From the NCBI RefSeq assembly GCF_964340395.1, contig NC_135552.1, positions 23,021,181 through 23,085,180 on the forward strand: 64,000 bases of DNA, in the 5' to 3' direction. Position 1 is the stretch's first letter; each line of letters starts with the position of its first letter. The stretch is from Glandiceps talaboti (taxonomy: Eukaryota; Hemichordata; Enteropneusta; Spengelidae). Below are positions 37,096-49,385 of this stretch, piece by piece. The notes below the pieces were generated by a model that worked only from the letters and a program-made list of their open reading frames with translations, was not told the origin of the DNA and ran no database searches. The position numbers and the translations under genes are program-made.

Positions 37096-38369
37096 CTTTC
37101 AAAAGGAAAACAACCTTCCCATTATATTTTGAAGCACTTAATAAACAACATCACAGTAACTATAAATCTGCAATTGTTCATACATTCAATACACTAGTTA
37201 CATAGGGAAGGTTAACCCATTCTCTAAATAAAACAAGTATAAAATATACTCCTTTTATATGTACAAATACAACAATTCATCTTTGGCTCAAGGCAATACA
37301 TAAAGGTTATTGAGGATAAATGAATCAGAGTACAAAATAAAAGTAATAAAAGTGACAGAAAATGGAGACAATGATTAACACATATTACTATTACTGTGAT
37401 ATATAACATTGAAAATGAACCAAAAGAGCACCAATTCGTTTACTCTATGTTAAAGTTTCTACAGAGGACGTACTGAAGGTAAAATTCTTTGACCTGGACA
37501 TCGTTAGGCACCAGCCAGGTAATAGGTACTGGACTTTGTCATGTAAATGTTTTAAAAAAATACCCCTAAAATAATTTAATCTTTCCCACAGAATTCTGAA
37601 TTAGCATGAACACTCTTTAATAGATGAGTATGATGTTTCAAGCTTAGTAAACTACTCATACATTGGAAGTTTTAATTATTCAACATGGTAACACGGATGG
37701 ACGTGTAGATAGACAGACAGAGAGACAGACGGATATATTGACCGTTTCGGTATCCATTGTACTAAATAGGTAAATTGTAATTTCTACTAATCGTACTGAA
37801 TAATTTGCCTTGTTTCTGTGTGACATTGACCAATTAAGTATGGGTGCAAGATATGTAGATAAGTGATCTACACAGTTGTAAAGTTGAAAGTGGTTTTCAC
37901 TATAGGTAGATGCAAGACCCAAAGCAAAACAACCATGTTTTCATGTTTGCAAGACACTGGTGGCCCGTTAAAGCTATATTGAACAATTCCTCCAAAGACA
38001 CAATGGTCCCAAAAGATATAATAACGCTGGGGAACAGAAGATTGTTCACTCCGACACATCCGTGAGCTCTTGGTATTTATCATGTAGTCTGAATTAACAT
38101 ATTTGAGCTTCTTGGAATTTAATTGTACACAGACACGGAATTTTCTTTTCTTTTTTTTAATAAACTTTGTTCGTCCAAATAAATTCGGAAATTTGGTGAA
38201 TGGTCGCAACAAGAGTAGCACCCTAGACTTGCCATATGCTTCACATTGTTTTCAAGTAGGAAAAAAGAAATCACTTTTATGAATTATCAAATACAGAATT
38301 CCAATTTCACTTTAATTGACTGTCGAATTGAAAAATCCATGGTACTCAAGGTATACTTGTCCCACTCAC

Positions 38370-38468
38370 CTCACCGCAGGTTAAAATACATGGTCCAATA
38401 GCACACTGGACGCCCTCTGCCCTGCATTCACAAACTTCACAAGCATTAGCCTCAATGTGTTGATGTAA
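38370..38468 (-). CDS. VWC domain, central exon
   Basis: 99 nt, phase 0 to 0, acceptor TATCGACAG and donor GAG|GTGAGT. It reads 'LHQHIEANACEVCEC', then 'GVQCAIGPCILTCGE'. A second GTGAG five bases upstream would shift frame, so the outer donor is chosen. Confidence 0.85.
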
Positions 38469-38740
38469 CTGTCGATAAAAACATAGCATACTGATATATG
38501 CATACCGTGCTTCATCAAAAGTAATCAAATTCATTTAAATTAGTTAGTTCCATAGTTATCCTCCTTTTGATAATAATTTACGTTTACATATTGTAGGAAG
38601 AGGAAAGTTTACGCCACAATAATCAGAACTAGATTTCAAAATGATGACTATATTTTGAATTTACCTTTACTGATTTTTATGGCGACAGTTTACATTTTCT
38701 GAGGCAAAACGACAAGCTTAAAATATAATTGTATACTTAC

Positions 38741-38961
38741 ACTCATCCAAACAGCCTGTGGCTGTTCATTTGCATCAGTGTATTCAAAGTAGCATGGACA
38801 TTCGTGTGGATATATACATTTGCCATCATGTTCTACCATATCTTCAGAGCATTCACAGCCTAGATGGCCAGTACAAGAATCATCACATACAAACTCTGGA
38901 TTTGCTAAATCACTGCATGTTTTGTGACATGGGCACTCTGATAACTTTTTACCATCCGTAC
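38741..38961 (-). CDS. TIL domain
   Basis: 221 nt, phase 1 to 0, acceptor GTTTTTAG and donor AGT|GTAAGT. It reads 'SECPCHKTCSDLANPEFVC', then 'DDSCTGHLGCECSEDMVEHD', then 'GKCIYPHECPC'. The first Cys codon is split across the junction with the poly-Thr exon 39368-39517. Confidence 0.88.
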
Positions 38962-39367
38962 CTAAAAACCAGACACACATCAACACTTAGTAATTTAGTC
39001 ATGAGTCATGTTTTTAAAGGTTACATCTGTACAACTACAACATGACCTCTATAGCTTTGAAACACTATGAATAACAAAAACATAATCAAGTAAATTTTCT
39101 ATTCACTGAAAAACTACTCTATCACTGACTATATGATTCCCATGACTATTAGTCATTGGCACTACATTTCGAGTAGTCAATAATTCATGTATTTATAGGA
39201 TTCACAACAGGTACAGATTACAGGTAATATGACTAAAACGTATAATAGGAATATCAAAAGTTTTAGAACAGAACAAATTAAGTTCTAAATTAAGTGAACA
39301 AGTCACTTTGAAAACTAAATAATAAAAAGTTCCTATATTTCAAATAAGCAACTTTTAAAGAACTCAC

Positions 39368-39414
39368 ATTGTGGAGTGGTCACTGGGGGCATTGTTGTTG
39401 GTGGTGGTGTTATT

Positions 39415-39445
<31 letters not shown>

Positions 39446-39452
39446 GTGGTGG

Positions 39453-39484
<32 letters not shown>

Positions 39485-39517
39485 CGGATGTTGTAGTTGA
39501 CAGTACTGTGCTGGTCA
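39368..39517 (-). CDS. Poly-Thr/Pro linker exon
   Basis: 150 nt, phase 1 to 1, acceptor GTTTATAG and donor CAAT|GTGAGT. It is mostly Thr runs broken by Pro and Ala ('TTTSETTTTTTTTTTPPP'), encoded largely by ACA/ACC repeats, so the length is likely to vary between alleles. The introns 38962-39367 and 39518-40371 hold only microsatellite sequence. Confidence 0.85.
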
Positions 39518-40055
39518 CTATAAACAAGCAAATACAAAATCGAATTAAGTTATTTCACATTTTATTATATGTTTAGTTCATGTTTCTTCGTATTTCTATT
39601 TTGCACAACTTCCTATGGATTGCAAATTAATAAAAAGGAAAGATTCATCAAAAATGTACTACTACAATTATGCTTTGTGGATGCAAAATCAGCATGAAAT
39701 AACAGCTGAACTTGGATCTGTCATAAATAGCATGTGATATTAACAACATCTAACAATGGCTTTTATTCAAGTTCGAACAATAACCACAGCAAAACAATTC
39801 TTTGGATTTAGAAACAGGTATACACTGTATAGAGTGAATTCAAAGTTGACCATATGTTGATGTGCGGACAACCCAAGAACTCCAACATAGATACAAACTG
39901 CGTACAACTTTTCTACAGTAATTTAAAACATATGTAAGACCTGGAAATGCAACAATAGAAATCAAACACATATGCAATAACATCAAATCTGTTGTGAAAT
40001 CATATTATTAACATCAGTTTTTACACCTGAATATGAACAACCAAGCCACGCAAAT

Positions 40056-40057
<2 letters not shown>

Positions 40058-40095
<38 letters not shown>

Positions 40096-40132
40096 GCACG
40101 CACGCACGCGCGCGCACACACACACACGCACG

Positions 40133-40168
<36 letters not shown>

Positions 40169-40267
40169 TACATACATACATACATACATACATACATACA
40201 TACATACATACATACATACATACATACATACATACATACATACACACATACATACATACACACACAA
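40058..40267. repeat. Compound (CA)n / (CGCA)n / (CATA)n microsatellite
   Basis: About 210 bases of alternating purine-pyrimidine sequence in intron 39518-40371. It creates false 80-100-residue frames on both strands. Confidence 0.95.
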
Positions 40268-40371
40268 ACTACACCTTGTATTAAATAGTATCATTCAAAC
40301 CATATTTATATACCTACACACGGAAACACGTGTAACTTTACATTTTCTACAGTTACATACACATGCTATAC

Positions 40372-40519
40372 CTGTATATGGACAACCAAAGAATTCAACA
40401 CGTAGGGCAATCTTGTTATTCCATTTTTCTGGATTAATTCTAATTCCCAACATGGCTGGGACAAAGTCTGGTACAAGTTCTTGAACTGGGTGATCGGCAT
40501 CAAAGTTACCTTCGAAGAG
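40372..40519 (-). CDS. F5/8C domain, second exon
   Basis: 148 nt, phase 0 to 1, acceptor TTTTCACAG and donor CAG|GTATAG. It reads 'LFEGNFDADHPVQELV', then 'LGIRINPEKWNNKIALRVEF', then 'FGC'. This is the most canonical F5/8C ending in the window, with GN-x-D, the Ile-Arg-Ile strand, Trp, L-R-V-E-F and G-C. Confidence 0.92.
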
Positions 40520-40950
40520 CTGTGAAAACGATGAACAATCAAAATTAAAGTGTGTCCCAAGTACTCTGTACTAATATCTAAAAGAATGGATATACCAATT
40601 CGTATTGTACTTTGATTACATGGGTTCACTCATTCAGAATCAGTTCAGTTACATATTGTGAAGGGGTAGTAATCTGCACGTTTGGACTTTTAATCACAGT
40701 GGGATTGAAATAATGAAACAGGAAGACGATCTGTAATAGCGTTCAATATACAACAGCCAACACTGGTGGCACCATCAGTGGTTTGAGCTCAATGGTTGGT
40801 GCTAGTTATGACAGTTTAACCGAAGTTTAAATACATATTCAAAACCGAATGATAAATTTCTAATAAACTGTCCTTTATCTTATCATGTACACAATCTTTC
40901 CATAAGGTTGCAACTGAACCTATTCCTATTTGTCTGTTTGTGTGTGTGTG

Positions 40951-40995
40951 TGTTTGTTTGTTTGTTTGTTTGTTTGTTTGTTTGTTTTTTGTTTG
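40951..40995. repeat. (TG)n / (TTTG)n microsatellite
   Basis: Short tract in intron 40520-41122, followed by an inverted (CAAA/CAGA)-rich stretch to about 41065. Nothing else was seen there. Confidence 0.85.
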
Positions 40996-41122
40996 ACAGA
41001 TCAAACCAACACTTAAGCAAACAGACAAACTAACCAACAGACAGTCAGGTAAGCATACAAACAGGGGTGGCAATATTCCCCTATCAACATCATTGACAAA
41101 GATAATGGGAAGTATTCCTTAC

Positions 41123-41466
41123 CATATCAGGCCAATTTTCCATTGGCGGGAGAGTTTCAAATTCAGAAACTTGTGGCTTCTCCTTTACGAACAGCCACTC
41201 CTGGCCATCCACTGTGTATGCCAATTTATACTCATCTATTCTTGATTTATGATCATTGCCACTGCCCTGGGTCACAACTTCAGTAACTACTTTGAAGTCA
41301 TCAAACATTACTTGGAACCATTCTCCAGCTTTAGATGTTTTTGGTGACCAGGACTTTTTGTTGAAGAGTCTGGCATTTTTTGGTTCACTACCAGGTTCCG
41401 AAGATGAGGCCGATATTTGATCATCTTTTATATTTCCGGGTACCATACCAAGTGATTCTTTACAAG
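41123..41466 (-). CDS. F5/8C domain, first exon
   Basis: 344 nt, phase 1 to 0, acceptor CTATTCCAG and donor ATG|GTAAGG. It reads 'CKESLGMVPGNIKDDQISAS', then 'ARLFNKKSWSPKTSKAGEWF', then 'YKLAYTVDGQEW'. All landmarks are present (L-G-M, I-x-D-x-Q-I-x-A-S, A-R-L, W-x-P, W-F-Q-V, D-G-x-x-W), so this copy anchors the family assignment for the others. The intron 41467-41956 holds nothing recognised. Confidence 0.94.
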
Positions 41467-41956
41467 CTGGAATAGTGAAACAGCAAGAAATCCAATAGGC
41501 ATATTTGTCAGAAATGTATACATAATTTATCTGAATTCAATGCTTCAAAAAAACATAACAGACTCCACAGGATTTCATTTGAAAGGTAGTTGCCTTATGT
41601 AACCATGTATGATTAATATCCATGAAGTGACGAGAAGATCAAGCAGCGAGATAAGGGATCTCACTACAATCAGCAATGATCATATGAGCATTTATGATTT
41701 CTTGTCAACATAAAATGATCTATGTATGCAGTGTAAACACCAAGCTTAACTTGTCATGAGCTAACGTCTTAATTTGCAGAGGACGCGACAATTATGCAAA
41801 TACAGACTACTATAAGAAAAAGAATATTGAAACTTTTCCAGGCGTAGTAATGTGTTTGTATTTGCAAAGGAAATTTGCGTAACTATAGTATACAAAATTA
41901 CTAAAATGCAAAAATAGAAAACAAAAAGATTGAGTACTACTATACCCGGAACGTAC

Positions 41957-41992
41957 TTTTAGGTGTAGTTGCTGGCGCCGTGGAAGGTGATC
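41957..41992 (-). CDS. Thr/Pro linker micro-exon
   Basis: 36 nt, phase 1 to 1, 'SPSTAPATTPK', donor AAAA|GTACGT and acceptor CCATTCAG. It links to the F5/8C exon at 41466. The intron 41993-42671 holds nothing recognised. Confidence 0.7.
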
Positions 41993-42671
41993 CTGAATGG
42001 AACACAGAATGATAATAATAATGTCTAATCTGATTTTCAGAATGCATATATTCCATGCATTAAAAAGAAGTCATCGATCCTATCAAATATGTATCTATTT
42101 TGCACTAATTCTATAACCAGTTATTTTTACTTATAGTCAACCGATATTTTCCCTGCATATATGCTTTCGGTCACAATTTCATAAAGTCACCAAGTGGCAT
42201 GTTTATTACAAGATATTGAAGAAACGAAACTATAAAATGGTAATATTGTATTGTTTAAACAAAATAAGCTCGTTACGAAAAATTACAAAAAGTGATAAGC
42301 CTTAAAAAATAATTGTTTGGTTCCGGTTACCCGACTCCACCTAGCTTTTTACTACCGACCGTAAACTTTTAAATTGTGAAGTCTCAAGAGAAGTAGTGGA
42401 TGTGGAAACTGACATCAACATAAAAAGACAATATATAACTGTTCTTCCAATCTGTAATGTCTGTACATCTTATAGGATAAATAACAGAGACACCATTTGG
42501 AAAACAATGGTAAACCTGAACTGGACACTCACACATGAAAAAATAGACAATAAAATAGAATACAAAATCTACCTTCCCGACCTATTCTAAAATTGAGCGT
42601 AATCGGAACCACATAATTTTTATTAGGCCTAAAATATGATATATAAAATAAAAAGAAAAGTGTTTACCCAC

Positions 42672-42716
42672 CTTCTGTGGTTGTTGTCGATGGTGTCTGC
42701 GTAAGTCTTGTTGTTC
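42672..42716 (-). CDS. Thr-rich linker micro-exon
   Basis: 45 nt, phase 1 to 1, 'TTRLTQTPSTTTTE', donor AAG|GTGGGT. It resembles the two micro-exons just upstream in peptide and in flanking intron sequence. Confidence 0.75.
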
Positions 42717-42818
42717 CTGAAGCATATAGAATGAGAACGTTTCATTGTTTATGAAACAATATATGCTCAATTCAAACAATAACAAAAGTGAAAAATAAAA
42801 TAGAAAACGTTTACATAC

Positions 42819-42857
42819 CTTCAGTGGTTCCTGGTGGTGACTGGGCACTTGTTGTCC
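42819..42857 (-). CDS. Thr-rich linker micro-exon
   Basis: 39 nt, phase 1 to 1, 'TTSAQSPPGTTE', acceptor TTTATCCAG and donor AAG|GTATGT. Confidence 0.75.
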
Positions 42858-42994
42858 CTGGATAAATGATATACAGAAATTTGTTTGTGTCGATTTAATA
42901 ATATTACTATGATGATATTTCCATTTCAAATAAATGGAAAAATTAAAATATAAACCTATTGGTTACAAATGAGTGGTAAACAGATTTCACATAC

Positions 42995-43036
42995 CTTCAG
43001 ATGTACCTGGTGGGGACTGGGTTGTTGTTGTCATTC
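42995..43036 (-). CDS. Thr-rich linker micro-exon
   Basis: 42 nt, phase 1 to 1, 'MTTTTQSPPGTSE'. Its 'QSPPGT' core matches the exon at 42819, which points to micro-exon duplication. Confidence 0.75.
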
Positions 43037-43282
43037 CTAGATAAATAACATATTGAGAAATATGTTTAGTTTTTTTCTCTAAAATATGTTAATAATTCAT
43101 TATTTAGTGACAAAATTGCCATAACAGTACTCGTTTCCGTAAGTGACGGCTGATTATATTTTGGCACTCTAAATAGTTTGGTTTTAGGAGTATACAATAC
43201 CCATTGAAATAATGAATGTTTCCGACAAGAATGTAATGAACACTACGACACGGTAAAACTGGTAAGTGGACTACTGACTTAC

Positions 43283-43318
43283 CTTCTGAAGTAGCTGCTG
43301 GTGTTGTTGACTCTATTT
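43283..43318 (-). CDS. Thr-rich linker micro-exon
   Basis: 36 nt, phase 1 to 1, 'IESTTPAATSE', donor AAG|GTAAGT. The intron 43319-43985 holds nothing recognised beyond an A/T-rich imperfect hairpin near 43350-43450. Confidence 0.75.
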
Positions 43319-43985
43319 CTAAGATCAGATAAAACAAATATATGAGAATGAAAACAATGAAGAAAAAAGCAAGTTAAAAGTAATTTTAACAAAGGTCTTT
43401 TTTGAAACAATGTTATTTTTGTTACTTTTGTTCTTTGCTTTTTTCATTTCCGTCAAAGGTATTGGCAACATTTCTGTACGAATGTTGCTTTTGTCGTGTA
43501 GTGGATGTAGTTGTTCTTGATAAGACTTATGGAGTGTTAAAGATATATACGCTATTAGTATGTGATTGTGCATAAACAAATTTTAAACCTCTAGACTGTG
43601 TTCAACTACACTCAAATGCACAAGTTTGTATTTTGGAATTTGTACTCAACCAAAAAATGACGCAATGTTAGAATGTTTGTGAGATCAGTCTCTACACATG
43701 TTTACCCTCTGAACTATCTTGATACTGGAGAACAGCAGGTTTGTTTTCTCTTTCAGTCATACATTCATGCACATTAACATTGTTATTTTCATATAAACAT
43801 ATACACATCAATCATGGTCGATTTACAGTGTGAAATATGGCTGGCCAACGCTAATTATATCATGTCGTATCTAATAATCTACGACCAGCATTTACGAGGC
43901 AACATTTACTTGTACATTGTGTGAACGTTGAATATAGTAGCTGAGTGAAATAACTACTAATTAACCATTTTACGTCAATACCTAC

Positions 43986-44031
43986 CTCTACACACAGCAC
44001 AACATTCACCCTCAGGAATGTATCTTTCCGC
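43986..44031 (-). CDS. Closing exon of a VWC domain
   Basis: 46 nt, phase 0 to 1, acceptor GTTGTAG and donor GAG|GTAGGT. It reads 'AERYIPEGECCAVCR', the canonical C-C-x-x-C end. The intron 44032-44529 holds nothing recognised. Confidence 0.85.
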
Positions 44032-44529
44032 CTACAACACAAGATGAAGAGCAATACTTAGTTAATAAAACCAGATTTAAAATGAATGTCTACCCTAAAG
44101 TCAAAGTCATTCGATTTTTGTTCCTGCACACGAAAAATATTGGAATGCAAATTCTTCGCTAAAACTATCATGCATGATATACACCTGAAGAGGCAAAAAG
44201 GTAATCTGAAGTTTGTACACTTATATATTGCCTTATTTCTGAAAATCACATACGTTTTTTATCATCAACGTATGTACCAACTTATATGAAATTTGGCGTT
44301 TATATTCGCATACCAATAATCAGTAAACTATATCACCGCATGTACAAGGTTATATGAAAATTTTACTCTTGAAATATAGCCTCCTTACTGTAACCATTAA
44401 AGTCGTTATTTATGCAGATGACCCGTTGCAACTAAAAGATATACAAATGCATTTTGTTATCATCAATATATTTACAAAGTTATATTGAAAATATGCTTTT
44501 TCAGATCCTTAATATTGTTTCTTTCTCAC

Positions 44530-44640
44530 CTCTACGCAATCTGGAACACGTTCACACAATTTTCTCTCACAGGTCACTTCATTGTTGAAGCATGAACATT
44601 CCGTACAACTGTCGTCAGGATGATCCCATGTATCTGAAGG
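44530..44640 (-). CDS. VWC domain, central exon
   Basis: 111 nt, phase 0 to 0, acceptor TATTTCAG and donor GAG|GTGAGA. It reads 'PSDTWDHPDDSCTECSCF', then 'VTCERKLCERVPDCVE'. It follows the TIL exon 45707-45891. Confidence 0.88.
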
Positions 44641-45189
44641 CTGAAATACAAAGTGGAAAATATTACTTATTCAAGATCTTGACTACCAAATGAGCAATTT
44701 CATAACCTGCATATTAAGAAACAGCGAAATATACAATGAAAGAAAACAAAACGTACAGACGTTTTGGCCTAATACTTTGCCCAGCTTTATCATGACTTAA
44801 TAAGTATTACGTCACTCGCAAACGTTTTGTTCTCACTTGCTTAAGAAAATATAAGAAGTTTATCAGTCTATCTCAGTTTTTTTAGATAAAGCCGGTCGTA
44901 AAAGTAAATGAAATGTACATCCTCGCTTAATAAGACTATTGTTTACATCAAAGACAACATAAGTGTTATAATTAGCAAACAAAATGATTACAATTGGAAT
45001 GTTATCATCCACTCTATGTCTCAACCTGATTTGTGAATTGTACACTCCAGCCCTGGTGTCATATTGACTGGATTTATTTAGTTTCATTTTCATAGATTTC
45101 TCGTATTCTATTCCGATATTATATATAAGTTGCTTGTTTGATCATGTTAGCAACATTTTCAACCCAAATACATTTAATTCATCCACATA

Positions 45190-45640
45190 TTATTAGTATT
45201 ATTATTATTATTATTTTAATTTCTTAGAAAACGTACTACACATACGTCACAGTGCGATGTACAGAAACTCTAAAAAGAATATGCAAAATTTAAAAATACA
45301 CATTGCAAGTGGTAGGGTAAAGAACACACAGTCCTGCGGTGAAATAAATGTACAGCAAAGCAAAAAACGAATCACTGATAATACATATTAAAAAGATAGG
45401 TTTTCAAACCGCGTTTAAAAGACTCAACATTCCTTGCAGTACGAATCTCTACAGGTAACTTACTCCACAGTGATGGCGCGCAAACTGAAAAGGCTCATGT
45501 GCGCATGTTTCAATTCCCTGGCTAATTTCGACTTTTTATCTTATTTATAGTAACATTCTTGTTTATTCCTAAATCGCTTGCTATTGGTGTGCACACATAA
45601 TCTGTTATTGTTTTTTAATTTAATTTCTAATAGGCTTCTA
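45190..45640 (-). mobile_element. LINE 3' fragment (end of the polymerase ORF and tail)
   Basis: On the minus strand 'SVCAPSLWSKLPVEIRT' and 'NVESFKRGLKTYLF' match the conserved C-terminal end of LINE polymerase proteins (pattern A-F-S-V-x-A-P-x-L-W-N-x-L-P). A 3' region follows, ending in a (TTA)n tract at 45192-45213, which is common for CR1/L2-like elements. It is heavily 5' truncated. It sits in intron 44641-45706 in the same orientation as the host gene. Confidence 0.78.
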
Positions 45641-45706
45641 AAGTGCAAAGCTTGTTAAAAGCTTCACTTTTTGACCTTAATTATTGTAACATAATATTCT
45701 ACATAC

Positions 45707-45891
45707 CCTGTAATATAGTTCCCCAAATTTACAAAGACATTCACTTGCAAATACACAGTGGGTTCCATTAAAGACTCTTGGTTCATTACAAATGCACAAT
45801 TCATGACCAGAGAATTGAGGTGCCATAACGCAGCTATCAAGGAAGTTACAACATTTAGGTTCATCGCCAAGTGTGAATGGTTCTCTACACA
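45707..45891 (-). CDS. TIL domain
   Basis: 185 nt, phase 1 to 0, acceptor CTTTTTCAG and donor AGG|GTATGT. It reads 'CREPFTLGDEPKCCNFLDSC', then 'GHELCICNEPRVFNGTHC', then 'ASECLCKFGELYYR'. It is the first part of the TIL-VWC pair completed by 44530-44640 and 43986-44031. It is somewhat divergent in its N-terminal Cys spacing. Confidence 0.85.
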
Positions 45892-46201
45892 CTGAAAAAG
45901 AATTAAACACAAAGGAAAATTAGTCGAATTCAAACTTTACTTATTGCATTGTACAATGAGAAAGGGTATTTTACACCATCTACACCATAAACACAATAAT
46001 GCTCCTTCCTTCTATAAAAATGTAAACTTTCTGAAATATTTTGGTCAGGGGATTAATACTTTGTAGTTTATTTTGGAACAGGTCTGTAAAATAACAAAGG
46101 TGTGTACATATACGTTTGGCAGTATATACAACACATTGGCATGATATATTTTAATGTTGTATATATATCGTTTTACAAATTAAACGACAGAAAACAACAA
46201 T

Positions 46202-46390
<189 letters not shown>

Positions 46391-46447
46391 TCCTTTTACA
46401 CGAGGGAAAGCATGAATCGAGATTTAAAATTCTTATATAACACTTAC

Positions 46448-46483
46448 TTGTTGTAAGAACTGGGGTGGTAAAAGATGTGGTAG
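46448..46483 (-). CDS. Thr-rich linker micro-exon
   Basis: 36 nt, phase 1 to 1, 'TTSFTTPVLTT', acceptor TGTCACAG and donor CAA|GTAAGT. It links the VWC ending at 47062 to the TIL at 45707. The intron 46484-47061 holds nothing recognised. Confidence 0.75.
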
Positions 46484-47061
46484 CTGTGACAAAAAAAGGG
46501 AAAACAATATTTAGCAGACAAACTGTGATACTGTGAGTGTTGAGTTACAAAAATATGACGTTAACACAAATTATGTAAAACGTGACTTCAGAACTATCAT
46601 GACACTTTCACATTACTTCACCCACTTTCTTTATTTCTTTCTAGGAACTACCATGTATATACATGTGGAAATATTTAGTGGCCTTCCTGACAGCCGAATG
46701 TTATGTTAAAATGAAGTGTCCCTTCTCAATTAAGATTGTACAGAAGATGCTCTCAAGTTCTGTCCATCCCACAAGATGAAAATCCTCTCTACAAAGATTA
46801 TTATACATTTCACACCATATAAACGAGCATTTGACTATAATGACGATATTATATCCCACAGAGCGTTTTTGCCTTCGGATTAGAAGTTTCATCTCATGAG
46901 ACATATTGTCATCCCAACCATCTTGTGCAAACGCGCTTATAAGGACAATCACATATAAACATTAATCTTATTATCAGCTCTACCATTTCATTTTTCCCAA
47001 ACTTCATATAGTATCCCATTACACGTAAAGACTGTGTTTTGAATTTTAAAAAAAAACTTAC

Positions 47062-47113
47062 TGATTGCTTCACATTTACAGCATTCGTTTTCATACTGCA
47101 CCAGTTGGTATCC
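47062..47113 (-). CDS. Closing exon of a VWC domain
   Basis: 52 nt, phase 0 to 1, acceptor GTCATAAAG and donor TCA|GTAAGT. It reads 'GYQLVQYENECCKCEAI' with the C-C-x-C ending. It is spliced from exon 49397 across the LINE-filled intron. Confidence 0.83.
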
Positions 47114-47379
47114 CTTTATGACAAAAACCGTGATATTATTAATTACTAAATATACATTGAACTATAGTCTGGGAGGTATAACTCAATGAATAACAAGACG
47201 ATGTAGCATACTTATCCACCAGGTGAAAGGTATACTTTAAAACAAAAACTGGGATTAGTTGTCAGGTTGTTCTGTATTACAGCAGTACGTACTTACTTTA
47301 ACAATATTCTCCCGTGCTCGAAATATGCGTCAAAAAATTCAAAATTGTCATACTGAGTAAATGCTACAATGAACTCCGA

Positions 47380-49385
47380 CCCTTAATTAAAATTATTATT
47401 TAACTTAATTTTTAAAGAAACGGGCTACACTGTGTCTCAGCGCATTTTACAGAAAACTATCAACTAAAAGATGAATAATCTTACAACAGCTACGAAGTAC
47501 ACACAAATAAAAAACATCTATAAAAAGCCACAAAACAAAGAGTACAAATGACACAAAATTGCATGCAGGTTAAAGGTTCATTCAAATACGAAGGATAAAA
47601 ATTCTGAAAACAGCTAGTACATTAAAACAAATCATTTGAGAGTCATTTTTTCTGCAGCGTATAAAACCGTGGATACTAGTATTGTCTACAAAGATGCGTG
47701 TTTAACCCAGTTTTGAACATGTTAGCAATCGTAGCGCTAGGAATATCAAATGATAGTGCGTTCCACAAAGAAGGTGCGCAAACTGAGAAGGCTCTTTGCC
47801 TGTATGTACGTTTTGTTAAAGTTGTCACACGTAGCTTCTTCTCAGCTGATCTACAAGATCTATAGTCGGAGCGTACAATTAAATTAGTTCGATCAGATAC
47901 AGGGGAGCAGCATTATTATATTGATGGGAAATAAACTTTTAAAAGACTGGTGGCGATTGATAACATACGATCTGAACCAGGACAGAGCCGTGCATGTGAT
48001 ACCGAAATGAAATTATAGTCTTTCAAGAACTGGCCTATATTTGTGTTAGTACATTGTGGTCAAGATCAGTTCCTCAACAACGGACGAATGATTGATGATT
48101 TAAAATGGTTAGAAACGTGCCAGATGAAAGGGAAATGTTGTATAAATGAACAAAGAAAGGCCCTAGAGAGTCAATACAGTCCTTGACAAAGTTTGTTTGA
48201 ATTTGTAATGATTTCAAGTTCACATGATGTTAGAGTCGACTGCTTTTTTAGCGTTTTAACGGTAACAGGACAAACGCCCCCGGACAAATGCCCCTGTAGG
48301 ACAAATGCCCCTGGACAAATGCCCCCGGACAAATGCCTGCGGTAGGAAAGGCATGTTTTTAGGGTTACTTTAGCATTTCTACTATAGTGCGATTTAACAC
48401 GATCTACTGACACAGACTCAAACTGTTGATTGACTGAACACCAAGTCCGGCATGAAGCTTTAGAATTCGAGGAATTTGGACGGTACTTCTTTCAATGGGA
48501 TGTCATTTGGAAATGCGTTTGAATTGGTTCCCTTGGTACTTGATAGCTCAGTAATAATATGAAATCATTTCTCTTATCTGCTTCATTGGTGCGAGTTTCA
48601 TGGAAAGCTGACTTTACATTATCACAATTACGGAAATAATCAACCCGTTTAGTACAGAAGATTTGCCGACCGATCTCGAGTTGCTAGGTGCGCCACATAT
48701 TTTCTTATGCACTTCTCTTCTCATTGACAGTATACTATTCCTCATTAAACCATGGTGCACGCGCTTTTTGGTTGACAACTTTTTCAGTTGTAGGGACAAT
48801 CGCTTCCAGTGCCTTCCTGACAGTTTCATTATAAAATTCTGACAAACATTCGGCGTTCATGACAGGTGGATAGTTTGTCATGCTGACTGTTTGTCATACA
48901 AGTCCGTCTTGTCAATTGTTCGGAAATTCGTTCGCGAGATGGTGACCTTGCTATTTGGTGGTCGCTGAATTTTCAACCCGAAATAAATGATGCTGTGATC
49001 GGAGATTAGAGAGTCCTCGACCCTGATAGAGTGCAGGCTTTGATCATCGACCGCGTTATTAGCAAGTCACGAGTATGGCCCTTTCGATGTGTAGGTTCGA
49101 ATACATGTTCAACTTGTTGGAAACCTATAGAATTAAAAAGGTCACCAAACTTCTTTGTGTCCCGTAAGTCGGTGTCCTCAAAATGAAAATTGAAGTCACC
49201 TGCGATTAGAAGGTGACCAGACGATGGTACGACAGTTTCCAAGAGCGTTGAGAATTCCGAAATAAACTTGCTGATGGTCACTTTATTCTTTGATGATTTT
49301 GTAGGACGGTAGACGACAATTACATGCAGACATTGACTCGACGATCGAAAAGTAATGTCTAATGCGTCGAAAGATTTAAAAATAT
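47380..49385 (-). mobile_element. LINE retrotransposon remnant (endonuclease part and polymerase tail)
   Basis: The minus strand shows, in element order, part of an apurinic-type endonuclease (49385-49000: 'LHVIVVYRP', 'LLIAGDFNFH', 'THRKGHTRDLLITR', then 'ISDHSIIYF') and the post-endonuclease linker ('ARAPWFNEE' near 48750). Most of the polymerase is lost; there is a late polymerase segment ('ALSWFRSYVINRHQS' near 47970) and the C-terminus ('RAFSVCAPSLWNALSFDIPS' near 47770), then a 3' region with an AT-rich end near 47380. Stops and frameshifts show it is dead. It resembles the CR1/Jockey-type group. It occupies almost all of intron 47114-49396. Confidence 0.85.
48269..48342. repeat. Minisatellite with 'ggacaaatgcccc' unit
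   Basis: Five imperfect copies of a 13-15-base unit inside the region where the LINE polymerase is missing. It probably marks the internal deletion or a nested insertion. Confidence 0.85.

Noticed and set aside
37868-38221. 117-residue minus-strand frame between two VWC exons
   Set aside because: No Cys pattern or splice-site context to fit the gene. Including it would break the frame that joins 38370-38468 to 37011-37095.
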